Source: Arthrobacter globiformis NBRC 12137 (GTDB lineage: Bacteria; Actinomycetota; Actinomycetes; Actinomycetales; Micrococcaceae). From it: 64,000 nucleotides of DNA. Position 1 is the first letter of the stretch, and every line of letters starts with the position of its first letter. The stretch spans positions 248,001 through 312,000 of the forward strand of contig NZ_BAEG01000085.1 in assembly GCF_000238915.1 (NCBI RefSeq). Reading direction: 5' to 3'. Under the pieces are notes generated by a model. That model saw only the letters and a list, made by a program, of their open reading frames with translations, had not been told where the DNA came from and did not search any database. Shown here in pieces: positions 8,462 to 17,943 of the stretch. Both the position numbers and the translations under genes were made by a program.

Positions 8462-9073
8462 CTAAACGAGGATCTCCACGACCGGCTGCACGTAGCTGCG
8501 GAACACCTCGGGCTGGGACAGCAGCTCGTGGCTCATGATGATCTTGTCCGGCTCCAGGTACCACGCCCGCTGCTCGTCCAGCGGCAGCTCGATGATGGTC
8601 AGCGCAAAGTCCCGTGAGTCCCGGCCCACCTCCAGGAGCCGGTCCTCCACGATGTCCTCGAGCAGGTGCGCGGAGCCCCCGGCCACGCGTTCGGCCTCCA
8701 GTTCGGCGTACTCCGCGCGCCGCTCCCTGGCCCAGGTCAGGGCGGCCCCGAAGTGCGCCTGCAGGACCCTGCGCAGCGCCGGTGAGTTGGCGAAGGACCG
8801 GAACCCCGGGGGCGAGAGTTCGGGGGACATCTGCGGGTGTGCCTTGAGGAGCTGCTCCCACCAGGCTTCCCACTCCGTTTTCAGGGCGCTGATGCCGCCC
8901 ACTTCGGCGGTGAGGTGGTGATGGTCAACATGGCGGACCTTCGGTGCGGCATGCGAAAGCGCCGGAAAGCCCGCGCCATCGAGCCCGGCAACATCACGTA
9001 TGTAAAGGGCAATGAGCATGGGCCCCGACGTGTCCATAGTGATTCGCCAGCCTGGACCGCCTGTGTGCTGCAT
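8462..9073 (-). CDS. Conserved hypothetical protein
   Basis: A 203-residue soluble protein that I do not recognise. It has a cluster of histidines (RHVDHHHL, about residues 47-54), a tryptophan-rich helix (EWEAWWEQL), and a central charged helical stretch (ARERRAEYAELEAER). There is no signal peptide or membrane segment. The start at 9073 is supported by a GGAGG ribosome site 7 nt upstream; the frame stays open further back without such a site. It is convergent with the lysozyme-like gene, and a TetR gene lies upstream on the same strand. Confidence 0.75.
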   Translation of the reverse strand: MQHTGGPGWRITMDTSGPMLIALYIRDVAGLDGAGFPALSHAAPKVRHVDHHHLTAEVGGISALKTEWEAWWEQLLKAHPQMSPELSPPGFRSFANSPALRRVLQAHFGAALTWARERRAEYAELEAERVAGGSAHLLEDIVEDRLLEVGRDSRDFALTIIELPLDEQRAWYLEPDKIIMSHELLSQPEVFRSYVQPVVEILV

Positions 9074-9162
9074 GCGTATGCCTCCTTGGCATCTTGTTTT
9101 CCACCCCGTTGTGCCGGCCACCCGTTCTCCGGCTTTCAGTCTATTCCCCCAGCCCGGGGAGG

Positions 9163-9822
9163 TTAATGGCTGGCACCGACCCTCCTGCGAAGCCCCTCGA
9201 TGTGGGATTCGAGCACGTCGCGGCACATTTCCGGGGACATCCAGCCCGGCTGCAGCAGGGCGTGCATGGCCAGCCCGTCCAGGGTTGCCAGCAGGTGTTC
9301 GGCGGCCGTCACCAGCTGCGGTCCGGCACCGGTCCCGGCGGAATCGTCCTCGTGCAGGAGCCGGGTGATCACCTGGCCGACGATGGCGGCCACGGCCCGG
9401 TGGCTCCGGTCCGCCTCGGCGGCCAGGAAGGGCCGGATCCTCGCCGCGTTCCTGAACGCCAGCCAGGCGCACGCGTCCAGGGCACGTTCTTCGTCCAGGG
9501 GCAGGAATTCGCCCAGGAGTGTTAATACCGCCCGGCTCATGTCCGGGTCAGCGGCTGCGGGCCCGAGCCCGAGCCCGGTAAGGGCCTTGTTGAGGCGGGA
9601 CAGCAGCCTGTCCGAAACCGCCGCAAACGAGTAGGCCAGCAGGTCATCACTGCTGTCGAAGTAATGCCGCACGGAGCCCACCGCAAGGCCGGCCTCGTCC
9701 GCCACTTCCCGCAGGGACGCGCGTTCCAGGCCGTCCGTGGCGATGATCCTGCACACGGCGCCAACAATCTCCTGCCGGCGCTGCGCGGCGTCCACGATTT
9801 TCGGCACTCTTGTTTTTAGCAC
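9163..9822 (-). CDS. TetR-family transcriptional regulator
   Basis: A 219-residue regulator. The N-terminal HTH is clear (RRQEIVGAVCRIIATDG, then ASLREVADEAGLAVGSVRHYFDS, about residues 16-60), with a BetI-like all-helical ligand domain after it. GTG 9822 has GGAG 7 nt upstream; GTG 9807, which begins VPKIVDAAQRR, is a reasonable alternative. It may control the downstream hypothetical gene or act elsewhere; no inverted-repeat operator was obvious to me. Confidence 0.88.
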   Translation of the reverse strand: MLKTRVPKIVDAAQRRQEIVGAVCRIIATDGLERASLREVADEAGLAVGSVRHYFDSSDDLLAYSFAAVSDRLLSRLNKALTGLGLGPAAADPDMSRAVLTLLGEFLPLDEERALDACAWLAFRNAARIRPFLAAEADRSHRAVAAIVGQVITRLLHEDDSAGTGAGPQLVTAAEHLLATLDGLAMHALLQPGWMSPEMCRDVLESHIEGLRRRVGASH

Positions 9823-9879
9823 GGGTGTGCTCCGAAACCGCGGCGGCGCGCTGCCGCCCTGTGCGTAGCCGTTAACGCC

Positions 9880-9918
9880 GACGGCGGCCGCCCACCGGGA
9901 AGGTGGACGGCCGCCGTC
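9880..9918 (-). terminator. Hairpin downstream of gltA
   Basis: A 17-bp stem with one mismatch (9880-9896 with 9902-9918) has a five-base loop, 22 nt past the gltA stop. There is no clear T-run, but the stem is very GC-rich. Confidence 0.6.
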
Positions 9919-9940
9919 GAGGTTTGGGAGCCGGTGGGGA

Positions 9941-11224
<1,284 letters not shown>

Positions 11225-11431
11225 GGAGTCCCCTTCATGAGGCGTCTGGCCTCTCTAGAAAGCTTGATCCAACATCAGGTGGGCCGCGCGGGGTCCCGCC
11301 CCAGACGGGAATTCCAACGGCCTTGCCGCCTTCTTGTAGAAAGCCACCATTGATAGTCAGTTAAAAAACTACCGCCACTTGCAGGTTGCCACTAATCCGG
11401 GAGCGCCAAATTATCCCCAAAACAGGCCAGT

Positions 11432-11447
11432 TGTGGTGCGAGTCACA
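11432..11447. promoter_or_regulatory. CRP/GlxR-like site before gltA
   Basis: TGTGG-TGCGAG-TCACA matches 9 of 10 positions of the TGTGA-N6-TCACA consensus. It is 208 nt before the gltA start. GlxR controls gltA in Corynebacterium glutamicum, which supports the reading. Confidence 0.55.
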
Positions 11448-11457
11448 CCATTGTTAC
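11442..11457. promoter_or_regulatory. GTNAC-N6-GTNAC direct repeat (MtrA-type?)
   Basis: GTCAC-ACCATT-GTTAC lies before gltA. Paired GTNAC blocks with an 11-nt period resemble sites described for the actinobacterial response regulator MtrA. The assignment is tentative. Confidence 0.3.
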
Positions 11458-11529
11458 GGCGCCCGGAGGGTTAAAAGTCGCCCCGCGGGGACGTCATGAC
11501 AACGCCGGTGGGACGCCCGGGGACCCGGC

Positions 11530-12669
11530 CTAGGCCAGGCGGGCCACCGCAGCGTCGATCCGTTCGTCGGTTCCGGTGAGCGCCACGCGCACATAGCCGT
11601 GCCCGGCGTCGCCGTAAAACACCCCCGGACCCACCACGATCCCCCGCTCCGCGAGGCGTGCCACGGTGTCCCAGGTGGCTTCGCCCGCGGTGCACCACAG
11701 ATACAGGCCGGCAGCCGACTCGTGCAGGGTCAGACCGAAGGATTCGAGCGCCGGCAGGAGCCGCTCCCGCCGTCCGCGGTACAGGTCCTTCTGCGCCAGG
11801 ACGTGCGTGTCGTCTCCGAGGGCCACCCGCATGGCTTCCTGCACCGGGTACGGCACGATCATGCCGGCGTGCTTGCGGCTGTTGACGAGGTTGGCCATCA
11901 GGGCCGCATCCCCGGCGACGAAGGCCGCGCGGTAACCGGCCAGGTTGGACTGCTTGCTCAGCGAGTACACGGCGAGGAGCCCGTCGTGGGAAGCACCGGC
12001 GACGCGCGGATCGAGGATGCTCGGAACCGCCTGCCCGCCGCGCTGCAGGTCCCACTCCCCCCAGCCAAGCTCGGCATAGCACTCGTCGGACGCCACCAGC
12101 GCGCCGATTTCACGGGCCTGGTCCACAATCTTCTTCAGGGATGCTGCGTCCCGGACGCTGCCGGTGGGGTTGCCCGGGGAGTTGACCCAGACCAGGCGGA
12201 CCCTGGACCGGGTGGCCGCGTCCAGTTCGTCGAGGTCATCAGCCGCCACCGCCGTTGCCCCGGCGAATGTGGCCCCGATGTCGTAGGTCGGATACGCGAC
12301 GGTAGGCCGGACGACGACGTCGCCCGGCTTGAGGCCCAGCAGGAACGGCAGCCAGGCCACGAGTTCCTTGGAACCCACGGTCGGCATGACGGCGCGGGGA
12401 TCGAGCCCTTCCACGCCGCGGCGGCGTGCGAACCACCCGGCGATGGCCTCCCGGAGCGCGGGAGTGCCATGGACGGTGGGGTAACCGGGCGCATCCGCGG
12501 CGGCCTTAAGGGCGTCCTGGATGACCGGCGGCGTCGGGTCAACGGGCGTGCCGATGGACAGGTTCACCGCACCACCGGGGTGTTCAGCCGCTTTGGCGAG
12601 GTACGGCGCCATCGCTTCCCACGGGTAGTCGGGCAGGCTAAGGCCGAAACTGCGCACAGCTGTAGTCAC
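11530..12669 (-). CDS. dapC: Succinyldiaminopimelate transaminase
   Basis: A 379-residue fold-type I PLP aminotransferase. It makes N-succinyl-LL-DAP from N-succinyl-2-amino-6-ketopimelate, the step between DapD and DapE. The motifs are NSPGNPTGS, SDECYAELGW and YSLSKQSNLAGYRAAF with the PLP lysine. The start is placed at GTG 12669, 13 nt after the fdxA stop; the frame is open to 12717 but would overlap fdxA. The fdxA-dapC pair is a conserved actinobacterial arrangement. Confidence 0.92.
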   Translation of the reverse strand: MTTAVRSFGLSLPDYPWEAMAPYLAKAAEHPGGAVNLSIGTPVDPTPPVIQDALKAAADAPGYPTVHGTPALREAIAGWFARRRGVEGLDPRAVMPTVGSKELVAWLPFLLGLKPGDVVVRPTVAYPTYDIGATFAGATAVAADDLDELDAATRSRVRLVWVNSPGNPTGSVRDAASLKKIVDQAREIGALVASDECYAELGWGEWDLQRGGQAVPSILDPRVAGASHDGLLAVYSLSKQSNLAGYRAAFVAGDAALMANLVNSRKHAGMIVPYPVQEAMRVALGDDTHVLAQKDLYRGRRERLLPALESFGLTLHESAAGLYLWCTAGEATWDTVARLAERGIVVGPGVFYGDAGHGYVRVALTGTDERIDAAVARLA

Positions 12670-12682
12670 GAAGGGGTCCGCC

Positions 12683-13009
12683 TCAGTGGTCCTGGTTCTG
12701 CGGCGGGAGCGCTGCAATCATCGGGTGGTCCTTGCCGGTGTTGCCCACCTTGGCGGCGCCGCCCGGGGAACCGAGGTCGTCAAAGAACTCGACGTTCGCC
12801 TTGTAGTAGTCGGCCCATTCCTCAGGGGTGTCATCCTCGTAGTAGATGGCTTCCACCGGGCAGACGGGCTCGCAGGCGCCACAGTCGACGCACTCATCGG
12901 GATGGATATAGAGGGAGCGTTCGCCTTCGTAGATGCAATCGACGGGGCACTCCTCAATGCATGCCTTGTCCTTAACATCTACACACGGCTGCGCGATTAC
13001 GTACGTCAC
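12683..13009 (-). CDS. fdxA: Seven-iron ferredoxin
   Basis: A 108-residue ferredoxin, the usual length for actinobacterial FdxA/FdxC. Two cluster motifs are present: CVDVKDKACIEECPVDCIYEG at the N-terminus and CVDCGACEPVCP (about residues 40-51), expected to hold one 3Fe-4S and one 4Fe-4S cluster. It ends in a long acidic tail. GTG 13009 (VTYVIAQPC) is the start; the extension to 13057 is not conserved-looking. It carries electrons for unidentified partners and is co-transcribed with dapC. Confidence 0.95.
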   Translation of the reverse strand: MTYVIAQPCVDVKDKACIEECPVDCIYEGERSLYIHPDECVDCGACEPVCPVEAIYYEDDTPEEWADYYKANVEFFDDLGSPGGAAKVGNTGKDHPMIAALPPQNQDH

Positions 13010-13162
13010 GTCCCTTGCCTCTCCACGTTGATTCCGGCGGCTGGCCGGTTGCTGCATCCGGCCTGCATGCCGGGCTGTCCACTTCAGAGCCTATTATCTC
13101 CCAGGCCCGTCCCGCGAACGAAGCGGGCGCGTCACACTCCGGACGCGTCTTACGATGGACAG

Positions 13163-13420
13163 GTGAGTCCGACACCATCAGCACCCCGGCAGTTCCTGGC
13201 CACGGCCCCGGCGGGAACGCGCGTGGTGGTGCGCTACAGGATCGACGGCGGCTTCACGGACGCACTGGGAGACCTCCTGGGGTGCGGCGAAAGTGAGTGC
13301 ACCGTGCGGACCCGGACTTCCGACGTCGGCATCCCCCTTGACCGGGTGGTGGCCGCCAAACAGGTGCCGCCGGCACCTCCGCGCCGTGGTTCACGGCGGA
13401 CGCCGCCGGCCGCGGACTGA
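13163..13420 (+). CDS. Stand-alone SH3-like domain protein (GNAT N-domain type)
   Basis: An 85-residue protein with the pattern GTRVVVRYRIDGG-TDALGDLLG, then CTVRTRTSDVGIPLDRVVAAKQVPPAP. This matches the SH3-like N-terminal domain found fused to GNAT acetyltransferases in many actinobacteria, but here no acetyltransferase follows: the frame ends after a short Arg/Pro-rich tail. The start is GTG 13163, 6 nt after TACGAT (13151-13156), which suggests a leaderless transcript. It is divergent from fdxA. Its role is unknown. Confidence 0.7.
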   Translation: MSPTPSAPRQFLATAPAGTRVVVRYRIDGGFTDALGDLLGCGESECTVRTRTSDVGIPLDRVVAAKQVPPAPPRRGSRRTPPAAD

Positions 13421-13432
13421 CGACGGCCCCGC

Positions 13433-14731
13433 CTAGGCCCTGTCCGCGGCACCGTACTCCAGCACCTCGTCCGGAAGAGTGCGCATCCTTCGCAACGGCG
13501 AGAACAGGACCGGGGCGGTGGCCAGGAAGCTGCCGGCCGCTCCGATCAGCATGGTGGGCACCAGGCCAAGGTGTTCGCCCAGGTACCCCGATGCCAAGGC
13601 TGCCAGCGGCATCACGCCCCACACCGCAAACCGGATGGACGCGTTCATGCGGCCGAGCAGCCGTGGCGGGCAAACCCGCTGGCGCATGGTGAGCTGCATG
13701 ATGTTGTACACCAGGACGCTGAAGCCAAACCCGAACTCCGAGATGAGCAGCAGGGCCAGTGCGACGCCCGGCTCGGGAACAGTGCCCGCAAACGGCACCA
13801 GCAGCAGAAAGACCGAACTGACCAGGGCGCACACGGGAATCACGGTGCCTTCGCCGATCCGGGCGGCAAGCCGCGGCGCCGCCACTGCGCCCAGCAGCCC
13901 GCCTGCGGCGCCCACGGTCATGATCAGGCCCATGCCCTGCGGCCCCAGGCCGAGGTTGCGGAGCACCAGCAGCGGCATCATCGTGTACATCAGCATGCCG
14001 GAAAAGTTCATGCCGCCGGTGCAGGCCGCGATCCGGCTGATGAGCGGATGCCGGACAACAAACGAGAGCCCTTCCCGTATTTCGACCGGAAGGGGGCGCC
14101 GTGCGGCGGCCGGCGCACGCACTTCTGAGTCACGGGTACGGGCAAGGAACACCGCGGAGAGCAGGTAACCTGCGGCCTCACCCACGAAAAGCACGGGAGC
14201 CGACACGACCGCCAGCAGCGCACCGCCCGCAGCGGGTCCGCCGATTCGTGCTATCTGGGCCGTCGCCTCAAGCTTCGAGTTGGCCTCCCTCACCTGCGGG
14301 GAGGCCACCAGGACCGGCACGTAGCTCTGGTAGGCGACGTCGAAGAACACCGTTGCCGTGCCCACGATCCCCGCGACCAGATAGAGATGCCAGATTTCCA
14401 GGCCGCCGCTCCACCACAGGACCGGCACCGCAGCCATGGCGGCCATCCGCAGCAGATCGGCAGTGATCATGGTCCTGCGCTTCAGCCACCGGTCCACCCA
14501 GGCCCCGGCCGGCAGTCCGACCGCCAGGAACGCCGCCAGGCCTGCGGCGTTCAGCACGCCCACCTCGAATTCCGAGGCGTGGAGCATGACCACGGCCAGC
14601 ACCGGCAACGCGAGCTGGCCCAGCTGCGCGCCGAACTGTCCCAGGGCCTGCCCGGCCCAGAAGGTGGAGAAGTTGCGGTCCCGCCACAGCGGCCCTGCCG
14701 TTGTCTCCGCGGCAGTGGGTTCGGCAGTCAC
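13433..14731 (-). CDS. MFS transporter (exporter type)
   Basis: A 432-residue major facilitator with about 12 membrane segments and the N-terminal signature RDRNFSTFWAGQALGQFGAQLG, as in MFS_3/EntS-like exporters of macrolides and siderophores. The loop-2 motif GAWVDRWLKRRTMI is present. It starts at GTG 14731. The upstream DNA shows a consensus -35 TTGACA (14761-14766), 17 nt, GAAACT (14738-14743) and 6 nt to the GTG. It is divergent from an ArsR-type regulator and shares a palindromic operator with it, so it is probably that regulator's target. The substrate is unknown. Confidence 0.88.
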   Translation of the reverse strand: MTAEPTAAETTAGPLWRDRNFSTFWAGQALGQFGAQLGQLALPVLAVVMLHASEFEVGVLNAAGLAAFLAVGLPAGAWVDRWLKRRTMITADLLRMAAMAAVPVLWWSGGLEIWHLYLVAGIVGTATVFFDVAYQSYVPVLVASPQVREANSKLEATAQIARIGGPAAGGALLAVVSAPVLFVGEAAGYLLSAVFLARTRDSEVRAPAAARRPLPVEIREGLSFVVRHPLISRIAACTGGMNFSGMLMYTMMPLLVLRNLGLGPQGMGLIMTVGAAGGLLGAVAAPRLAARIGEGTVIPVCALVSSVFLLLVPFAGTVPEPGVALALLLISEFGFGFSVLVYNIMQLTMRQRVCPPRLLGRMNASIRFAVWGVMPLAALASGYLGEHLGLVPTMLIGAAGSFLATAPVLFSPLRRMRTLPDEVLEYGAADRA

Positions 14732-14737
14732 GGCTTC

Positions 14738-14766
14738 AGTTTCGGCTGGCGATTGGCATATGTCAA
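14738..14766 (-). promoter_or_regulatory. Promoter of the MFS exporter gene
   Basis: TTGACA-N17-GAAACT on the minus strand with 6 nt to the GTG start. The -35 lies inside the palindrome at 14753-14766. Confidence 0.6.
14753..14766. promoter_or_regulatory. Candidate ArsR-type operator
   Basis: TTGGCATATGTCAA is a 14-bp palindrome with one mismatched pair. It covers the -35 of the MFS gene and lies in the -35 zone of the divergent regulator, so bound regulator would block both. Confidence 0.5.
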
Positions 14767-14794
14767 TCAGTTATTGCTCGTTACACTTGCGACT

Positions 14795-15304
14795 ATGAAC
14801 CACCCGCCGGAGGGCGACGACGCGGACCTGGTGGCCAAGGGCCGCGCGCTGAGTTCGCCGCTGCGGCTGAGGATTCTTCGGCTGTGCCTGCACCAGTCGC
14901 GGACCAACAAGGAAATCGCGGAGTTGCTCGGCCTCAATCCCGCCTCCAGCCTCCACCATGTCCGGACCCTGGTGCGGACCGGGTTCCTGCTGGCAGAGGA
15001 ACGCCGGAAGGGCCGGCGCGGCGCTACGGAGGTGCCCTACATCGCCAGCCGCAAGTCGTGGAGCACGCCGGTGGACAACGTGGCGCCGATCCTCATCGAG
15101 ACGTTCGTGCAGGAGACCAGGGATCTGCCGCCTGAGGACATCGAGGTGTGGCGGCTGGGCGTGAAGTTCAACGCCGCCCGGCGGGAGGAAATGCTGGGCA
15201 AGCTCCGCGCCATCGTCGAAGAGTACATGGCACTTCCCGCCGACGACGACGGCGAGGCCACCTCACTCATGATTGCCCACCACCGGGACCCGACGGCTGA
15301 CTAG
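14795..15304 (+). CDS. ArsR-type winged-helix transcriptional regulator
   Basis: A 169-residue regulator. The DNA-binding domain is at about residues 12-75 (SSPLRLRILRLCLHQSRTNKEIAELLGLNPASSLHHVRTLVRTGFL), with a basic wing (EERRKGRRGATEVPY) and a helical C-terminal domain. There is no metal-binding cysteine pair of the ArsR/SmtB kind, so the inducer is probably not a metal. ATG 14795 follows TACACT (14782-14787) by 7 nt, so it is likely leaderless. It probably represses the divergent MFS gene and itself. Its end overlaps the convergent membrane-protein gene by 4 nt. Confidence 0.85.
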   Translation: MNHPPEGDDADLVAKGRALSSPLRLRILRLCLHQSRTNKEIAELLGLNPASSLHHVRTLVRTGFLLAEERRKGRRGATEVPYIASRKSWSTPVDNVAPILIETFVQETRDLPPEDIEVWRLGVKFNAARREEMLGKLRAIVEEYMALPADDDGEATSLMIAHHRDPTAD

Positions 15305-15714
15305 CGGCCGTGCCGCCGGACCTCCGTGGCTGTACCGCCGCCGGAGGACGGGCGGCTGTACCGCCGGCACCAGGCCAGCATTCCGACGGTGACCAGCACG
15401 GTCCCGTAGACCCAGACACTTCCCGCCAGGTCCCCGGCGATCAGCCGCTTGCCGGACTCCATCCCGGACCACCAGCCGGCCAGGGCGTAACAGAGACCGC
15501 CGCACACCGCCGTCGGAATCAGTGTCCGGAACGCCGCCCCGAGGAACAGCTGTAGCGACGCCAGGAGCAGCAGGGCCGCGATGGCCCCCAGCGGCAGCGC
15601 AGCACCGGCCGCGAATTCCTGGCGGTGGAGCGCGGTTCCGGCGAAGGCAGCAAAAAGAGCTGCCGGCACGGCGGCGGCCAGGCCGCCTGCCATGCCGGCA
15701 GCTCTTCTGTTCAC
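15301..15714 (-). CDS. Small integral membrane protein
   Basis: A 137-residue protein with four predicted membrane segments (about residues 5-25, 35-58, 62-80 and 93-115) and a basic Arg/Ser/Gly tail. I recognise no catalytic motif. GTG 15714 has AGGGGA about 9 nt upstream; the frame is open far into typA but that part is antisense-like noise. It lies 28 nt after typA on the same strand and may be co-transcribed. Confidence 0.72.
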   Translation of the reverse strand: MNRRAAGMAGGLAAAVPAALFAAFAGTALHRQEFAAGAALPLGAIAALLLLASLQLFLGAAFRTLIPTAVCGGLCYALAGWWSGMESGKRLIAGDLAGSVWVYGTVLVTVGMLAWCRRYSRPSSGGGTATEVRRHGR

Positions 15715-15742
15715 GCTGGCAGTCCCCTGCGGGAGGGTGACG

Positions 15743-17671
15743 TTATGCCTTGGCGCGGGCGCGGTTGGCCTTGGCACGCTCGTTGGAGTCGAGGATGACC
15801 TTGCGGATGCGGATGTCCTCCGGCGTGACCTCGACGCACTCGTCTTCGCGGGCGAATTCGAGGGACTCTTCGAGGGTGAGCTCGCGCGGGGGCGTGAGGT
15901 TCTCGAAGCTGTCGGAGGAAGCCGCACGCATGTTGGTGAGCTTCTTTTCCTTCGTGATGTTGACGTCCATGTCGTCTGCGCGGGAGTTTTCGCCCACGAT
16001 CATGCCTTCGTAGACCTCGGAGGTCGGCTTGACGAAGAAGGAACCGCGTTCCTGCAGGTTGATCATGGCGAACGGGGTCACCACGCCGGCGCGGTCGGCC
16101 ACCATGGAACCGTTGGTGCGGTATTCGATCGGGCCGGCCCAGGGCTCGTAGCCCTCGGCGATGGACGCGGCGATGCCGGCGCCGCGCGTGTCCGTGAGGA
16201 ACTTGGTGCGGAAGCCGATCAGGCCACGGGCGGGAACGATGAACTCCATGCGGCACCAGCCGGTGCCGTGGTTGGCCATGTTAGTCATGCGGCCCTTGCG
16301 TGCTGCCATGAGCTGGGTGACGGCACCGAGGTACTCTTCGGGCACGTCGATGGTCATGTGCTCCATCGGCTCGTGGACCTTGCCGTCGATGGTCTTGGTG
16401 ACCACCTGGGGCTTGCCGACGGTGAGCTCGAAGCCTTCACGCCGCATCTGCTCCACGAGGATGGCCAGCGCGAGCTCGCCGCGGCCCTGGACTTCCCAGG
16501 CATCCGGACGCTCGGTGGGGAGAACCTTGATGGAGACGTTACCGATGAGTTCCTTGTCCAGGCGGTCCTTGACCTGGCGGGCCGTGACCTTGGCGCCCTT
16601 GACCTTGCCGGCCAGCGGGGACGTGTTGATACCGATGGTCATTGAGATCGCGGGATCGTCAACGGTGATCAGGGGCAGCGGCTGGGGGTTCTCGACGTCG
16701 GTCAGGGTCTCACCGATGGTGATCTCCTCGATGCCGGCAACGGCGACGATTTCGCCCGGGCCGGCGGACTCGGCCGGAACGCGCTCAAGCGCCTTGGTGG
16801 CGAGGAGTTCGGTGATCTTGACGGTCTTGAGCTCGCCGTTGGCGCGGGCCCAGGCAACCTGCTGGCCCTTGCGAAGAGTGCCGTTGTAGATGCGCAGCAG
16901 TGCGAGGCGGCCCAGGAACGGGGAGGCGTCCAGGTTGGTGACGTGTGCCTGCAGGACGCCTTCGGGGTTGTAGGTCGGCGCGGGGATGTGCTCGATGATG
17001 GCGCTGAAGAGCGGCTCGAGGTCCTCGTTCTCCGGGGCAGTGCCGTCGGCGGGCTGTTCGAGGGATGCGCGGCCTACCTTTGCGGCGGCGTAGACCACGG
17101 GGACGTTGAGAATCTTGTCCAGGTCAAGGTCCGGAACCTCATCGGCAAGGTCGGAGGCCAGGCCCAGGAGCAGGTCCATGGACTCGTGGACGACCTCTTC
17201 GATGCGGGCATCGGGGCGGTCGGTCTTGTTGACCAGGAGGATCACCGGCAGGTGCGCGGCGAGGGCCTTGCGGAGGACGAAGCGGGTCTGGGGCAGCGGG
17301 CCCTCAGACGCATCCACGAGGAGAACGACGCCGTCCACCATGGACAGCCCGCGCTCCACTTCGCCGCCGAAGTCGGCGTGGCCGGGGGTGTCGATGACGT
17401 TGATGGTGATGGTCTCGCCGTTGGAGGACGGTCCGTTGTAGGCCACCGTGGTGTTCTTGGCCAGGATGGTGATGCCCTTTTCGCGCTCCAGGTCACCGGA
17501 GTCCATGACGCGGTCTTCGAGGTGGTTGTGCTCGGCAAAGGAGTTGGTCTGCTTGAGCATGGCGTCCACGAGGGTGGTCTTGCCGTGGTCAACGTGGGCC
17601 ACAATCGCGACGTTGCGCAGGTCACTGCGAACTGCAGTTGCTACCGCGGTGTTGGTGGTGGTTTCAGACAT
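15743..17671 (-). CDS. typA: Translational GTPase TypA/BipA
   Basis: A 642-residue ribosome-binding GTPase of the EF-G class. G1 AHVDHGKTTLVDAM, the DTPGHADFGGEVERGL G3 and the NKTDRPDAR G4 motifs are clear, followed by the EF-G-like domains and the BipA-specific C-terminal domain (residues about 500-620). It helps ribosome assembly and translation under stress such as cold. It is slightly longer than the E. coli protein because of an Asn/Thr-rich N-terminus and a Lys/Arg/Ala-rich tail. It is divergent from the SGNH lipoprotein gene. Confidence 0.97.
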   Translation of the reverse strand: MSETTTNTAVATAVRSDLRNVAIVAHVDHGKTTLVDAMLKQTNSFAEHNHLEDRVMDSGDLEREKGITILAKNTTVAYNGPSSNGETITINVIDTPGHADFGGEVERGLSMVDGVVLLVDASEGPLPQTRFVLRKALAAHLPVILLVNKTDRPDARIEEVVHESMDLLLGLASDLADEVPDLDLDKILNVPVVYAAAKVGRASLEQPADGTAPENEDLEPLFSAIIEHIPAPTYNPEGVLQAHVTNLDASPFLGRLALLRIYNGTLRKGQQVAWARANGELKTVKITELLATKALERVPAESAGPGEIVAVAGIEEITIGETLTDVENPQPLPLITVDDPAISMTIGINTSPLAGKVKGAKVTARQVKDRLDKELIGNVSIKVLPTERPDAWEVQGRGELALAILVEQMRREGFELTVGKPQVVTKTIDGKVHEPMEHMTIDVPEEYLGAVTQLMAARKGRMTNMANHGTGWCRMEFIVPARGLIGFRTKFLTDTRGAGIAASIAEGYEPWAGPIEYRTNGSMVADRAGVVTPFAMINLQERGSFFVKPTSEVYEGMIVGENSRADDMDVNITKEKKLTNMRAASSDSFENLTPPRELTLEESLEFAREDECVEVTPEDIRIRKVILDSNERAKANRARAKA

Positions 17672-17863
17672 GCGTTATTGCTCGATTCAGTGGTGAAGTC
17701 AGCTGTTGTATCGCGACATTTCCAACCGGAACGCACGACGGATCAGACCCTTAACACAGGGCACCTACTGCCAGTCTAAACGCTGAGCCATTTATTGGCC
17801 TAAAACGGGTACTTCCGCCCTTCCCCGCGCCCGTTACCAAATCGTGAATCCAGCCGCACGTCA

Positions 17864-17879
17864 TGTGAGCAAAATCACT
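17864..17879. promoter_or_regulatory. CRP/GlxR-like site between typA and the SGNH lipoprotein gene
   Basis: TGTGA-GCAAAA-TCACT matches 9 of 10 consensus positions. It is 65 nt before the lipoprotein start and 193 nt before the divergent typA start. GTTAC-CAAATC-GTGAA, a partial GTNAC repeat, lies about 30 nt upstream. Confidence 0.5.
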
Positions 17880-17943
17880 GGCTTTTCCGAAAGTGATCCA
17901 CCACTATTGCTAGACCACTTACGAACAGGCCAGGAGTCCACGG

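Larger units (their letters stand above)
11225..11529. other. Regulatory region between dapC and gltA
   Basis: There is no gene here. It contains the CRP/GlxR-like site (11432-11447), an overlapping GTNAC direct repeat (11442-11457) and the likely gltA promoter, whose hexamers I could not assign with confidence. The palindrome CCCCGCGGGG lies near 11480. Confidence 0.6.
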
